A DNA stretch of 6,829 bases from an uncultured Bacilli bacterium (GTDB lineage: Bacteria; Bacillota_I; Bacilli_A; RF39; UBA660): positions 1 to 6,829 of the forward strand of contig CAJGDV010000063.1 in assembly GCA_904502155.1 (NCBI GenBank), given 5' to 3'. Each line of letters begins with the position of its first letter. Positions within the stretch are counted from its first letter, which is position 1. The notes beneath the pieces were generated by a model. It was not told the DNA's origin and searched no databases. It was given only the letters and a program-made list of their open reading frames with translations. Positions 1 through 5,835 of this stretch are shown here, piece by piece. The position numbers and the translations under genes are program-made.

Positions 1-120
1 ATTACCTTAAAAAATAAGGGATGTATTATGGCAGGACTTACTGGTAGTGGTTCATATGTTGTAGGAATACTAGAAGAAAAAAAAGAAGGTTGTTATCAAA
101 ATTATAATTTGCCATTCTAA
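1..120 (+). CDS. C-terminal fragment of a probable GHMP-family kinase (possibly IspE)
   Basis: The frame beginning at base 1 is open for 39 codons and stops at TAA 118-120, so this is the 3' end of a gene that enters from the left. The fragment contains AGLTGSGSYVVGIL (residues 11-24 of the fragment), which resembles GHMP kinase motif 3 and the following strand, as in 4-diphosphocytidyl-2-C-methyl-D-erythritol kinase (IspE, MEP isoprenoid pathway), where the usual form is MSGSGPTVFG. Only about 15 residues follow this motif, shorter than the usual IspE tail, so the assignment is tentative and another GHMP kinase is possible. No hairpin terminator follows the stop, so transcription may continue into mntP. 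Confidence 0.5.
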   Translation: MTLKNKGCIMAGLTGSGSYVVGILEEKKEGCYQNYNLPF

Positions 121-137
121 TAAAATAATAGTATAAT
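109..137 (+). promoter_or_regulatory. Sigma-A-type promoter of mntP
   Basis: TTGCCA (109-114, 5 of 6 to TTGACA) is separated by 17 bases from a perfect TATAAT (132-137). The -35 box lies inside the last codons of the upstream gene. Transcription would start near 144, giving a leader of roughly 17 nt that reaches straight to the ribosome binding site AAAGGA (148-153). This is the best-looking promoter in the window. Confidence 0.7.
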
Positions 138-160
138 TTAGTTATTGAAAGGATGTAATT

Positions 161-727
161 ATGGGATTTGTAGAATTAGTTTTAATTAGTGTTGGATTAG
201 CAATGGATGCTTTTGCAGTGAGTATTTGTAAAGGTTTATCTATGAAAAAGAAAATTAATCATAAAAAAGCTTTAGTTATTGCTTTATATTTTGGTATTTT
301 CCAAGGAGCAATGCCAATAATTGGATATTTACTAGGTGTAGCATTTGAAGATATTGTACTTAGTATTGACCACTGGATAGCGTTTATTTTACTTTCTATA
401 ATTGGTATTGGAATGATAAAAGAATCACTTGGAGATGAAGAAGAATCATTAAATGATAAAGTTGATTTTAAAACAATGGTAGTACTTGCTATAGCAACAA
501 GTATTGATGCACTTGCAATTGGTGTTACTTTTGCGTTCTTACAAGTAAATATTGGATTAGCCGGATTAATGATTTGTGCAATTACCTTTATAATTTCTTA
601 TTTTGGAGTTGTATTTGGTAATAAGTTCGGAGATAAATTTGGTTCCAAAGCTGAATTAGTTGGAGGCATTTTATTAATTTTAATGGGACTTAAAATTTTA
701 TTAGAACATTTAGAAATACTTTTATAG
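161..727 (+). CDS. mntP: Manganese efflux pump MntP
   Basis: MntP (formerly YebN/DUF204) is a small inner-membrane exporter that removes excess Mn(II) from the cytoplasm. The 188-residue length is typical of the family and six hydrophobic segments can be read. The two pseudo-repeats each carry the membrane-embedded Asp: GLAMDAFAVS (D16) and ATSIDALAIG (D116); FQGAMP (47-52) and the terminal GGILLILMGLKIL are also family hallmarks. The short acidic cytosolic loop GDEEESLND (91-99) separates the halves. The ATG at 161 is preceded by AAAGGATG at a spacing of 7 bases. It has its own promoter and terminator and appears monocistronic. Many mntP genes sit behind a Mn-sensing yybP-ykoY riboswitch; here the leader is far too short for one, so any Mn control must be through a repressor or lie elsewhere. 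Confidence 0.95.
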   Translation: MGFVELVLISVGLAMDAFAVSICKGLSMKKKINHKKALVIALYFGIFQGAMPIIGYLLGVAFEDIVLSIDHWIAFILLSIIGIGMIKESLGDEEESLNDKVDFKTMVVLAIATSIDALAIGVTFAFLQVNIGLAGLMICAITFIISYFGVVFGNKFGDKFGSKAELVGGILLILMGLKILLEHLEILL

Positions 728-738
728 TATTTTTTTTT
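712..738 (+). terminator. Intrinsic terminator of mntP, overlapping its stop codon
   Basis: AAATACT (714-720) pairs with AGTATTT (726-732) around the loop TTTAT; a G-T wobble and one more A-T pair extend the stem to 712/734. A run of nine T (730-738) follows. The mntP stop TAG (725-727) lies at the loop/stem junction. The stem is AT-rich and therefore weak, but the layout is that of a rho-independent terminator. Confidence 0.6.
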
Positions 739-748
739 ATGGTATAAT
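720..748 (+). promoter_or_regulatory. Extended -10 promoter of the DUF1538/PII operon
   Basis: TGGTATAAT (740-748) is an extended -10 element with a perfect TATAAT (743-748). At 17-base spacing the -35 position (720-725, TTTTAT) is poor, which is common for extended -10 promoters. The -35 region falls inside the mntP terminator hairpin. The start would be near 755, leaving a leader of about 15 nt before ATG 771. Confidence 0.6.
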
Positions 749-770
749 TTAAATAGGAAAGGATGGGATA

Positions 771-2264
771 ATGAGTAATTTATTTGAAAAAATGAAGGAA
801 GCAGTAGCATCCGTACTTCCAATAAGCATTATTATGACTATATTATGTTTTATATTAAAATTAAACACATTTACAATATATTCTGTTATATTAAGTAGTA
901 TACTTATAATAATTGGTATTGGTTTATTTAGTTATGGTGCTGAAATTTCAATGATTGAAATTGGAAAAAATGTAGCATCTGATGTTTTAAAAACAAAAAA
1001 ATTATCATTAATTATTAGTGTAGCACTTGCTATTGGAATCGTAATAACATTAGCAGAACCTAATATTAAAGTACTAGCTTCTCAGATAACAGCTATTCCT
1101 GAAGTATTATTGATAGGAAGTATAGCTATCGGTGTGGCTTTATTTTTATGTTTTTCGTTTATTAGAATATTACTACAAATAAATATGAAAATAGTTGTAG
1201 GAATATTATATGGTATATTATTGCTTATACTACTTATATCAAGTAATAATAGTATTCCTTTAGCATTTGATGCTGGGGGAGTAACAACAGGACCAATAGC
1301 TGTTCCGTTTATTATGGCACTTGGAATGGGTTTTGCCAAAGGTGTTTCTAAAAAATGGAGAGAAGATAGCCTAGGTTTAGTTGCAATGTGTTCTATAGGT
1401 CCAATTATAATTGTATCGTTATTAACTTTTTTTATGAAAGGTGGCTTAACATACGAGTACAATATATCAAATGAATTAACAACAAGTCTTGAATTTTCTA
1501 AGAACTTTGCTAATGAAATACCTGTTTCAATAAAAACAACACTTGTTTCTTTATTACCAATATTACTTTTATTTATAATATATAATATTGTTAATAAAAA
1601 GATCGTTCATAGAAATATTAATAGAACTTTATCAGGTTTATTTATTTCATTTGTTGGATTAATACTTTTCTTTATTGGTGTAAATGCGGGATATACGAAA
1701 GTATCTTATATTGTAGGTATAGAACTTTATAAACAACTTAAAAAATTTATAATACCAATAATAGTTTTAATGGGATTTACAATTGTAAAAGCGGAACCTG
1801 CAGTTGTAGTACTTACATCTGAAATTGAAAAAATGACACAAGGTAGTTTAAAAAAGAATCTTGTTACAACTACACTATCACTTGGAGTAAGTATAGCAGT
1901 ATTTATTGCTATTTATAGATTATTAAATGGAATTTCAATAAGATATTTCTTATTAGTTAGTTATGCATTAGCAATAATTTTAATGATTAAATCACCAAAA
2001 TTATTTACAATGCTAGCACTTGATTCAGGTGGAGCTGTATCAGGTCCACTTTCAACATCAATTTTACTTCCAGTTTTAATTGGAATTTGTTATCAAATGA
2101 ACGGAAATGTACTTACTGATGCATTTGGTGTTGTTGGATTAACATCTATATCTCCTCTTATTACGTTACAAGCACTAGGAATTTTATATGATATTAAAAT
2201 GAAGAAGACTAAAAAGACTAAAGATTTAGATGAAGAAATCATCGAATACAAATGGGGGGAGTAA
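771..2264 (+). CDS. Tandem DUF1538 integral membrane protein, putative cation transporter
   Basis: This 497-residue polytopic membrane protein is two homologous DUF1538 halves fused in one chain. Paired signatures recur about 250 residues apart: LAEPN (94-98) with KAEPA (340-344), and FDAGGVTTGP (166-175) with LDSGGAVSGP (417-426); each half then has a D-x-(F/L)-G-(L/V)-V-x-(L/M)...I-(G/S)-P stretch (199-211 and 450-462). Duplicated halves with conserved acidic, Gly and Pro residues in membrane segments are typical of secondary transporters. The family lacks a settled role; I recall, without being able to check, that a two-gene DUF1538 pair (UmpAB) from a halophile was reported as a Na+(Li+,K+)/H+ antiporter. 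The ATG at 771 has AAAGGATG upstream at good spacing. The Lys-rich then acidic tail (477-497) is probably cytosolic and could meet the PII-like partner encoded one base downstream. Family assignment is firm; substrate is unknown. Confidence 0.88.
   Translation: MSNLFEKMKEAVASVLPISIIMTILCFILKLNTFTIYSVILSSILIIIGIGLFSYGAEISMIEIGKNVASDVLKTKKLSLIISVALAIGIVITLAEPNIKVLASQITAIPEVLLIGSIAIGVALFLCFSFIRILLQINMKIVVGILYGILLLILLISSNNSIPLAFDAGGVTTGPIAVPFIMALGMGFAKGVSKKWREDSLGLVAMCSIGPIIIVSLLTFFMKGGLTYEYNISNELTTSLEFSKNFANEIPVSIKTTLVSLLPILLLFIIYNIVNKKIVHRNINRTLSGLFISFVGLILFFIGVNAGYTKVSYIVGIELYKQLKKFIIPIIVLMGFTIVKAEPAVVVLTSEIEKMTQGSLKKNLVTTTLSLGVSIAVFIAIYRLLNGISIRYFLLVSYALAIILMIKSPKLFTMLALDSGGAVSGPLSTSILLPVLIGICYQMNGNVLTDAFGVVGLTSISPLITLQALGILYDIKMKKTKKTKDLDEEIIEYKWGE
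2254..2261 (+). promoter_or_regulatory. Ribosome binding site that fixes the PII-like gene start
   Basis: GGGGGGAG (2254-2261) sits inside the last codons of the DUF1538 gene, 4 bases before ATG 2266. The earlier in-frame ATG at 2230 has no comparable site and would add 12 Ser/Asn/Lys-rich residues before the first PII strand. The short distance and the TAA (2262-2264)-T-ATG junction suggest translational coupling. Confidence 0.75.
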
Positions 2265-2265
2265 T

Positions 2266-2922
2266 ATGAAAGAATTTCAATTATTATGTTTTATTATGGA
2301 ACCTGACGAAGAAAAATATTTTTCTAAAGTATTAAAAAAAGCTAAATACAAATTTATAATGAATGCAACCGGGACAGCATCATCAAGTTTACTAGAATAT
2401 TTTGGACTAGAAGAAGTAGACAAAAAAGTAGTATTATCTATAGTACCTAAATTACTAGCTATAAATATATTAAACGAAGTAAAAGAAGAACTAAAAGAAC
2501 CTGGAACTGGAATAGGGTTTTCAATACCAGTATCAAGTTCAGTTAAATATATAAGTGAAAGTTATAAATTAAGAAATATGGAGGATGTTCAAATGGAGAA
2601 AGCAAGTGAGCATTTAATAATAACAATAGCAAATGAAGGCTATTCACAAGACATTATGAAAGCAGCTAAAAAAAGTGGGGCAACAGGTGGAACACTAGTA
2701 AATGGTAGAGGATTAGATACTGAAAAAATGATTAAATTCTTAGGTATTACAATTGAACAAGAAAAAGATGTTGTTCTAATAATTGCAGAAAGTGAAAAGA
2801 AAACAAAAATAATGAATGCAATCGTTCATGAATGTGGTATTAAATCTGCAGGCGCAGGAATTTGTTTTTCAGTACCAGTTGACTATGTAGTTGGTCTAAA
2901 TAAACATATATTAGAAAATTAA
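2266..2922 (+). CDS. Tandem PII-like signalling protein, partner of the DUF1538 transporter
   Basis: The 218-residue soluble protein consists of two PII-like ferredoxin-fold domains, about residues 3-92 and 114-207. Each ends with the PII-type B-loop/final-strand pattern: GTGIGFSIPV (80-89) and GAGICFSVPV (196-205). The second domain also has GATGGTLVNGRG (138-149) and EKDVVLIIAE (166-175), close to the PII core that precedes the T-loop and the third strand. The first half is more diverged (ATGTASSSLLEYFG). Neither half has a long canonical T-loop with the uridylylated Tyr, nor the basic nucleotide-binding residues around the B-loop of GlnB/GlnK, so classical 2-oxoglutarate/ATP sensing is uncertain. 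PII proteins generally regulate membrane transporters by direct binding (GlnK-AmtB, SbtB-SbtA); position one base after the DUF1538 stop, before a shared terminator, makes the same relation likely here. That interaction is inference. Confidence 0.8.
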   Translation: MKEFQLLCFIMEPDEEKYFSKVLKKAKYKFIMNATGTASSSLLEYFGLEEVDKKVVLSIVPKLLAINILNEVKEELKEPGTGIGFSIPVSSSVKYISESYKLRNMEDVQMEKASEHLIITIANEGYSQDIMKAAKKSGATGGTLVNGRGLDTEKMIKFLGITIEQEKDVVLIIAESEKKTKIMNAIVHECGIKSAGAGICFSVPVDYVVGLNKHILEN

Positions 2923-2945
2923 GTAGATATTTATCTACTTTTTTT
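2921..2945 (+). terminator. Intrinsic terminator of the DUF1538/PII operon
   Basis: AAGTAGAT (2921-2928) pairs perfectly with ATCTACTT (2933-2940) around the loop ATTT, and seven T (2939-2945) follow. The stop codon of the PII-like gene (2920-2922) overlaps the base of the stem. Confidence 0.8.
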
Positions 2946-2968
2946 AATATATTTTATTAGGTGGTAAT

Positions 2969-4033
2969 GTGAAAGCCAAAAATATTTTATTAATATCAGT
3001 ATTACTACAATCAATTTTAGGACTTATAATGATTACATCTTCGTCATATATATGGGCAGAGTATAAATTTAATGATCCTTATAAATATTTTAAAAGTCAG
3101 TTCGTATTTTTTATTATAAGTATTATAATTATGTATATTGTAAGTAAAATTGATTATAGTTTATATTTTAAACATTCTAAAAAGATATTTATATCGTGTT
3201 TAAGCCTTTTAATTTTAGTTTTAATACCTGGAATAGGTACAATAAGAAATGGAAGTCGTAGTTGGTTTGGAATTGGTTCACTGGGTATACAACCTAGTGA
3301 ATTTATGAAATTGGCTATGATTATTTTTATATCTAAATATTTATCTTTAAATGAAAAGAAAGTTAAAAAAAATTGCTTTAAAGTGCTTTTTATTATTTTA
3401 TCAATATTTGGACTTATAATGTTACAACCTGATTTTGGTACTGGAATAGTTATTGTAATGATTGGTATTGCACTTTTATATATTGCAGGAGTCAATATGA
3501 AGTTTTTTATAAAATTAGGTCTATTAGGTATTATAGGAATCGTTATATTAATTATAATAGCACCATATCGTTTAAAAAGAATTGTTTCCTTTTTAAATCC
3601 ATGGTCTGATCCTTTAGGAAGTGGATTTCAAATTATAATGAGTTTATATGCTATTGGGCCAGGAGGATTGTTTGGTTATGGATTAGGTAATTCAAGACAA
3701 AAACATTTTTATCTTCCTGAACCACAAACTGATTTTATATTTTCAATAATACTTGAAGAATTAGGTTTTATGGGCTGTATTATTGTTGTAACATTATTTT
3801 TAGGTATTATTATTTCAGGATTTATTATTAGTAAAAAGTGTAATAATTTATTTGGAAAATATGTTTCTTTTGGTATTACTTTTTGGATTGCATTTCAGTC
3901 TATATTAAATCTATTTGTTGTTGTAGGATTAATTCCTGTTACAGGAGTAACACTACCATTTTTAAGTTATGGTGGTTCTAGTTTATTAATACTTTATATT
4001 GGTGTTGCTATTATACTTAATATTGCAAAATAA
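2969..4033 (+). CDS. ftsW: Peptidoglycan glycosyltransferase FtsW (SEDS family)
   Basis: SEDS polymerases link lipid II into glycan strands at the membrane with a partner class B penicillin-binding protein; FtsW serves septal synthesis. The 354 residues contain about ten membrane segments and all SEDS hallmarks: NGSRSW and GIQPSEFMKL (94-99, 106-115), LQPDFGTG (152-159), YRLKRIVSFLNPW (200-212), GYGLGNSRQKHFYLPEPQTD (236-255) and GVTLPFLSYGGSSL (326-339). D255 aligns with the catalytic Asp after the LPE motif. GLGNSxQK favours FtsW/SpoVE over RodA. The start is GTG 2969 with AGGTGG (2959-2964) 4 bases upstream; no ATG precedes it in frame. No partner PBP or other division gene is adjacent. 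Upstream lies a terminator and only a poor -10 (TATATT 2948-2953), so how it is transcribed is unclear; it may depend on read-through. Confidence 0.93.
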   Translation: MKAKNILLISVLLQSILGLIMITSSSYIWAEYKFNDPYKYFKSQFVFFIISIIIMYIVSKIDYSLYFKHSKKIFISCLSLLILVLIPGIGTIRNGSRSWFGIGSLGIQPSEFMKLAMIIFISKYLSLNEKKVKKNCFKVLFIILSIFGLIMLQPDFGTGIVIVMIGIALLYIAGVNMKFFIKLGLLGIIGIVILIIIAPYRLKRIVSFLNPWSDPLGSGFQIIMSLYAIGPGGLFGYGLGNSRQKHFYLPEPQTDFIFSIILEELGFMGCIIVVTLFLGIIISGFIISKKCNNLFGKYVSFGITFWIAFQSILNLFVVVGLIPVTGVTLPFLSYGGSSLLILYIGVAIILNIAK

Positions 4034-4057
4034 AAAGGAATATTACATTCCTTTTTT
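4032..4057. terminator. Bidirectional terminator between ftsW and the surface-protein gene
   Basis: AAAAAGGAAT (4032-4041) pairs perfectly over 10 bases with ATTCCTTTTT (4047-4056) around the loop ATTAC. On the plus strand the T-run ends ftsW; on the minus strand the complementary run TTTTTATTTT ends the convergent gene. The ftsW stop (4031-4033) overlaps the stem base, the minus-strand stop (4043-4045) lies in the loop, and the last codons of the surface protein (Lys-Lys-Gly-Met) are encoded by the stem itself. Confidence 0.85.
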
Positions 4058-5728
4058 CTTTCTAGATAATAAATTTAAAATAATACCTACTAATGATACA
4101 CCCATAATAGAAGCAAAAATAATTGATAATTTATTTTTAAAATCATTATTTAATTTAGGTTCTTCTGTAGGTTTATTTATTTCATCTTCTGGTATTGTAA
4201 CTTCAATATCTTCTTCTTTTTCATCCTCATCTTCGATATCTTCTTTTTCTTTGTCTTCTTCTTTAACTTCTTCCTTAACTTCTTCTTTTTTGTCTTCTTC
4301 TTTTTTAGGTTCATTAACAGTTAATTTTAATGCAGAAGTCATAATTTCATTATTTCCATCATTTTTAATAGTACATATTAAATATTTACCATTCATATCT
4401 TTTGTTGCTGTAATATCAATACTTGGAGTATTACTATTACCAATTAATGTTGTTTTACTTTTTCCATCTTTAGAAAAGTACCATGTATAAACATTATTTG
4501 TTCCGTTAGCACTAAATGAAATTGTTTTTTTGTCACCAACATTTAATGTTAGTGCTGAATCAAGATTTTTAGTAATTGATGGTGCTATATTACTTATTTT
4601 TATATTATATGTTGCAACATGTGAACCTGTTTGAGGTTTAATTGTAATTGTAGTTTCACCAGGTTTTTTACATTGTATTGATAAGTTATTATTTGCTAAT
4701 CTAGCACTTATTATATTTGAATCATAACTTAATGTTGCATTTTCCATATGTCTTTCAATAACACCTATATTTAATGTTTCACCAACAGTATTAGAAGATG
4801 ATGTTTGATTTAATTTAAGATATCCTTCTTCATAAACATATGATGCGAATAAATTAGCTAAAATATTAATTTCGTTAGCTGTAACATTAGCAACAGCTGT
4901 TGGAATTAAAACTTGTTGAACTTGTGGATTACTAAGTAGTGTAGTAGCTTTTGTAATAATGGTATCTTTAGAACCTAAAATGCTTCTTGATGTAGCAAAT
5001 CGATTATAAACATTATTACTATCAGTACTAGAATAATAAGATAGTAATGTTTCATGTAAATTAGTTTCTAATGTTCCCATTTTAAATATATTAATAGCAT
5101 CTAAATCTGCAAAAGCATCACTACGACCAAATGAACTTGGTTTATTAGTTGCTAAAACAGATGAAGCATAATCAGTAAGAACATTATTATCTGTTATATT
5201 ATTTGTTACTTTATAAGTAACTACTTCAGCAAGCAGTGTCATTAAATCTCCAGCCCATCCTGAATAATCTGTACTAATAAAATTTACTTGTTCGCCATAC
5301 ATTTTATAAACAGTTAATGCAGCAATTAAATGTACAAAATCTATTTCTATATTTGTTTTTTCATCAATTAATTTATCATTAGCAGTAAATTTAAAATTAG
5401 GATCTTTGCCTGCTACATAACTAACAAAATTAGTATCAATTACACCTAAAAGTTGATTCCACATTGCATCACTATAAGTATCTTTTCTTATAAATTGTAA
5501 ACATAAATCAGTAACAGTTAAAGGCGTTGTATTTTCACTAACATAACTAGTAGCATAATCTTGAAGCGTTTTAACTTTATTTAATAATGCTGTATTTGTA
5601 GAATTTAATTTGTATTCTATAATTTCTTTTGACTCTGTATAATCATAATCATAATGTTTGTATCCTGAATATATTATGCCTATACAAAGTGTTATTAACA
5701 AAAAAGTTTTACCATATTTCTTTATCAT
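4043..5728 (-). CDS. Double-anchored surface protein with unnamed helical domain and Ig-like domains
   Basis: Numbering is from ATG 5728 (561 residues). A Lys-flanked hydrophobic segment (8-23) acts as signal or anchor. Residues about 45-300 form a helix-rich domain with striking conserved-looking patches: MWNQLLGVID (89-98), IDFVHL (129-134), DYSGWAGDL (154-162) and DAFADLDAIN (204-213); I cannot name this family. Residues about 307-380 look like a bacterial Ig-like (Big_2) repeat ending in GETTITIK. Residues about 390-472 look like an Ig-fold domain with W416 and a YLIC motif (C452) but no partner Cys. A Lys/Glu/Asp tract (475-510) is followed by a membrane helix (534-554) and RKKKGM. There is no LPXTG-type motif before that helix and no lipobox at the N-terminal Cys, so it is probably held by the membrane at both ends with the middle outside. 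Adhesion or a cell-envelope role is only a guess. Confidence 0.8.
   Translation of the reverse strand: MIKKYGKTFLLITLCIGIIYSGYKHYDYDYTESKEIIEYKLNSTNTALLNKVKTLQDYATSYVSENTTPLTVTDLCLQFIRKDTYSDAMWNQLLGVIDTNFVSYVAGKDPNFKFTANDKLIDEKTNIEIDFVHLIAALTVYKMYGEQVNFISTDYSGWAGDLMTLLAEVVTYKVTNNITDNNVLTDYASSVLATNKPSSFGRSDAFADLDAINIFKMGTLETNLHETLLSYYSSTDSNNVYNRFATSRSILGSKDTIITKATTLLSNPQVQQVLIPTAVANVTANEINILANLFASYVYEEGYLKLNQTSSSNTVGETLNIGVIERHMENATLSYDSNIISARLANNNLSIQCKKPGETTITIKPQTGSHVATYNIKISNIAPSITKNLDSALTLNVGDKKTISFSANGTNNVYTWYFSKDGKSKTTLIGNSNTPSIDITATKDMNGKYLICTIKNDGNNEIMTSALKLTVNEPKKEEDKKEEVKEEVKEEDKEKEDIEDEDEKEEDIEVTIPEDEINKPTEEPKLNNDFKNKLSIIFASIMGVSLVGIILNLLSRKKKGM
4202..4306 (-). repeat. Low-complexity Lys/Glu/Asp coding tract
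   Basis: This stretch encodes the charged linker of the surface protein, built of loosely repeated KEE, VKEE and DEKEE units. On the plus strand it reads as repeated TTCTTC triplets. Such tracts are prone to length change by slippage and usually act as a rigid or extended spacer lifting outer domains away from the membrane. Confidence 0.7.
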
Positions 5729-5734
5729 TGTACA

Positions 5735-5740
5735 CATCCT
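5735..5740 (-). promoter_or_regulatory. Ribosome binding site that fixes the surface-protein start
   Basis: On the minus strand AGGATG (5740-5735) includes an in-frame ATG at 5737, but the same AGGATG is the ribosome binding site used before mntP (ATG 161) and the DUF1538 gene (ATG 771). Read that way it places ATG 5728 at 8 bases from AGGA. The 5737 start would have no site of its own and would add only Met-Cys-Thr. Confidence 0.75.
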
Positions 5741-5752
5741 ATTCTATATATT

Positions 5753-5781
5753 AGTATATAATTTTTTTTCATAAATTTCAA
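5753..5781 (-). promoter_or_regulatory. Promoter of the surface-protein gene
   Basis: On the minus strand TTGAAA (5781-5776) and TATACT (5758-5753) are separated by 17 bases. Each matches consensus at 5 of 6. The transcript would start near 5746, giving a leader of about 18 nt before ATG 5728. Confidence 0.6.
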
Positions 5782-5786
5782 TCTAT

Positions 5787-5815
5787 TTGCTTTTTTAATT
5801 TTTATTTGTTATTAT
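5787..5815 (+). promoter_or_regulatory. Extended -10 promoter of the DAHP synthase gene
   Basis: TTGCTT (5787-5792), a 17-base spacer and TATTAT (5810-5815) preceded by TG at 5807-5808 form an extended -10 promoter. It is back to back with the surface-protein promoter; the two -35 boxes are only 5 bases apart. The start would be near 5822, immediately before the ribosome binding site, so no T-box or attenuator fits. Confidence 0.5.
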
Positions 5816-5823
5816 ATCCAAAC

Positions 5824-5830
5824 GGAGGAG
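5824..5830 (+). promoter_or_regulatory. Strong ribosome binding site fixing the DAHP synthase start
   Basis: GGAGGAG (5824-5830) is the closest match to the 16S anti-Shine-Dalgarno in the window and lies 5 bases before ATG 5836. An earlier in-frame ATG at 5806 would place this site inside the gene and would lie upstream of the proposed promoter -10. Confidence 0.85.
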
Positions 5831-5835
5831 ATTTA

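Noticed and set aside
121..160. A yybP-ykoY manganese riboswitch before mntP
   Set aside because: Only 40 bases separate the upstream stop from the mntP start, much less than the riboswitch needs, and no fitting helices are visible.
598..822. Minus-strand open frame of 74 codons across the mntP 3' end and the DUF1538 5' end
   Set aside because: It spans two well-supported plus-strand genes, a terminator and a promoter, and its translation resembles no known protein.
1082..1462. Minus-strand open frame of 126 codons inside the DUF1538 gene
   Set aside because: It lies wholly within a gene with clear family motifs and is a by-product of AT-rich codon use.
3154..3495. Minus-strand open frame of 113 codons inside ftsW
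   Set aside because: It is fully covered by ftsW, which has intact SEDS motifs in this region, and has no ribosome site of note.
3999..4490. Plus-strand open frame of 163 codons with a Ser-rich middle
   Set aside because: The Ser run is the complement of the Lys/Glu/Asp coding tract of the minus-strand gene; the frame also overlaps the ftsW end and the shared terminator.
4043..5728. Lipoprotein signal at the N-terminal Cys of the surface protein
   Set aside because: The residues before the Cys read Ile-Thr-Leu, with no small residue at -1, so the lipobox rule is not met.
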